Source: JBDSGC01 sp046594105 (GTDB lineage Bacteria > Acidobacteriota > Thermoanaerobaculia > Gp7-AA8). Taken from it: a DNA stretch of 5,952 nucleotides. The notes under the pieces were generated by a model, which was not told where the DNA came from, ran no database searches, and saw only the letters and a list, made by a program, of their open reading frames with translations. Positions 5,741 through 5,952 of this stretch are shown piece by piece (within the stretch, counting starts at the first letter, position 1; the number at the start of each line of letters is the position of its first letter). The position numbers were made by a program, and so were the translations under genes. The stretch is taken from NCBI GenBank assembly GCA_046594105.1, contig JBKJQB010000164.1, positions 1-5,952 of the forward strand, in the 5' to 3' direction.

Positions 5741-5952
5741 TTACCGTCCGCCGTTGGGCGCTCGCGTGGGGCCGGGATACGGTTCGTCGCCTTTGATCGC
5801 TTTCCAGAGAATGCGGTTGAATAGATCGTCGTCGGCGACATCGGCCATCCTCAGATCGAGTTGCTCCGACGCCTTTGCTGCGGCTCCGGCGGGATTTCTC
5901 TCGGCGAGATCGACTTCGGGGACGAGGACGTCGTAGGGTCGCAGATCAGGCG
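5741..5952 (-). CDS. C-terminal fragment of a protein entering from the right edge, possible phosphoesterase/alkaline-phosphatase-type tail
   Basis: The frame is open from the window edge to TAA at 5741-5743, giving the last 69 residues of a longer protein; the start lies outside. The visible tail reads PDLRPYDVLVPEVDLAERNPAG, an Ala-rich stretch, then ADDDLFNRILWKAIKGDEPYPG and a short polar end. The pattern of NP, then a Leu-Asp segment, then an acidic run before LFNRILWKAIKG and PYP resembles the C-terminus of large alkaline-phosphatase-superfamily/phosphoesterase proteins as I remember them. That assignment is weak and unproven. Codon usage (G/C-ending codons) matches the neighbours and supports a real gene. 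It runs in the same direction as the RAYT gene, 190 bp upstream of it, with DR2 and REP element D between. Confidence 0.6.
   Translation of the reverse strand, partial: PDLRPYDVLVPEVDLAERNPAGAAAKASEQLDLRMADVADDDLFNRILWKAIKGDEPYPGPTRAPNGGR

Overview
This window is GC-rich chromosomal DNA, probably from a Gram-negative soil or environmental bacterium. The evidence for that envelope type is a secreted S9 peptidase with an N-terminal signal peptide, a c-type cytochrome with a lipoprotein-type leader, and a ZIP metal transporter. The style of the S9 peptidase (GGSGGG nucleophile elbow, EGEADYRTP aspartate loop) and the extragenic GCCGGC hairpin repeats remind me of Acidobacteriota. That taxonomic guess is inference and cannot be settled here.

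Layout, left to right. (1) 21-72: a two-hairpin REP-like palindromic element just past the end of the peptidase gene. (2) 93-2198, minus: secreted prolyl-oligopeptidase-type S9 peptidase. (3) 2195-2923, minus: ZIP-family metal transporter, whose TGA overlaps the peptidase ATG (ATGA), so the pair is a translationally coupled operon. (4) 2924-3071: a 148-bp divergent intergenic region that must hold promoters for both directions; I see no convincing -35/-10 pair. (5) 3072-3467, plus: small membrane-anchored cytochrome c with a good ribosome binding site. (6) 3484-3501: single REP-like hairpin. (7) 3551-4762, plus: two-TM protein with a coiled coil and a probable C-terminal PH-like domain, function unknown. 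(8) 4767-5729: a REP-associated tyrosine transposase (RAYT, HUH Y1 superfamily) on the minus strand, framed by two inverted two-hairpin REP elements with GTAG tetranucleotides and, outside those, by a near-identical 33-bp direct repeat. (9) 5741-5952, minus: the C-terminal 69 codons of a protein entering from the right edge, possibly the tail of a phosphoesterase/alkaline-phosphatase-type protein.

The most interesting part is the RAYT locus. The same hairpin family recurs between other genes in the window (21-72, 3484-3501), always extragenic, as expected of REP elements mobilised or maintained in trans by a resident RAYT. The metabolic genes look like ordinary housekeeping or envelope genes (peptide degradation, divalent metal uptake, electron transfer). 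I see no CRISPR array, tRNA, rRNA, toxin-antitoxin pair or defence system, and no sign of a wholly new system beyond the RAYT/REP arrangement.
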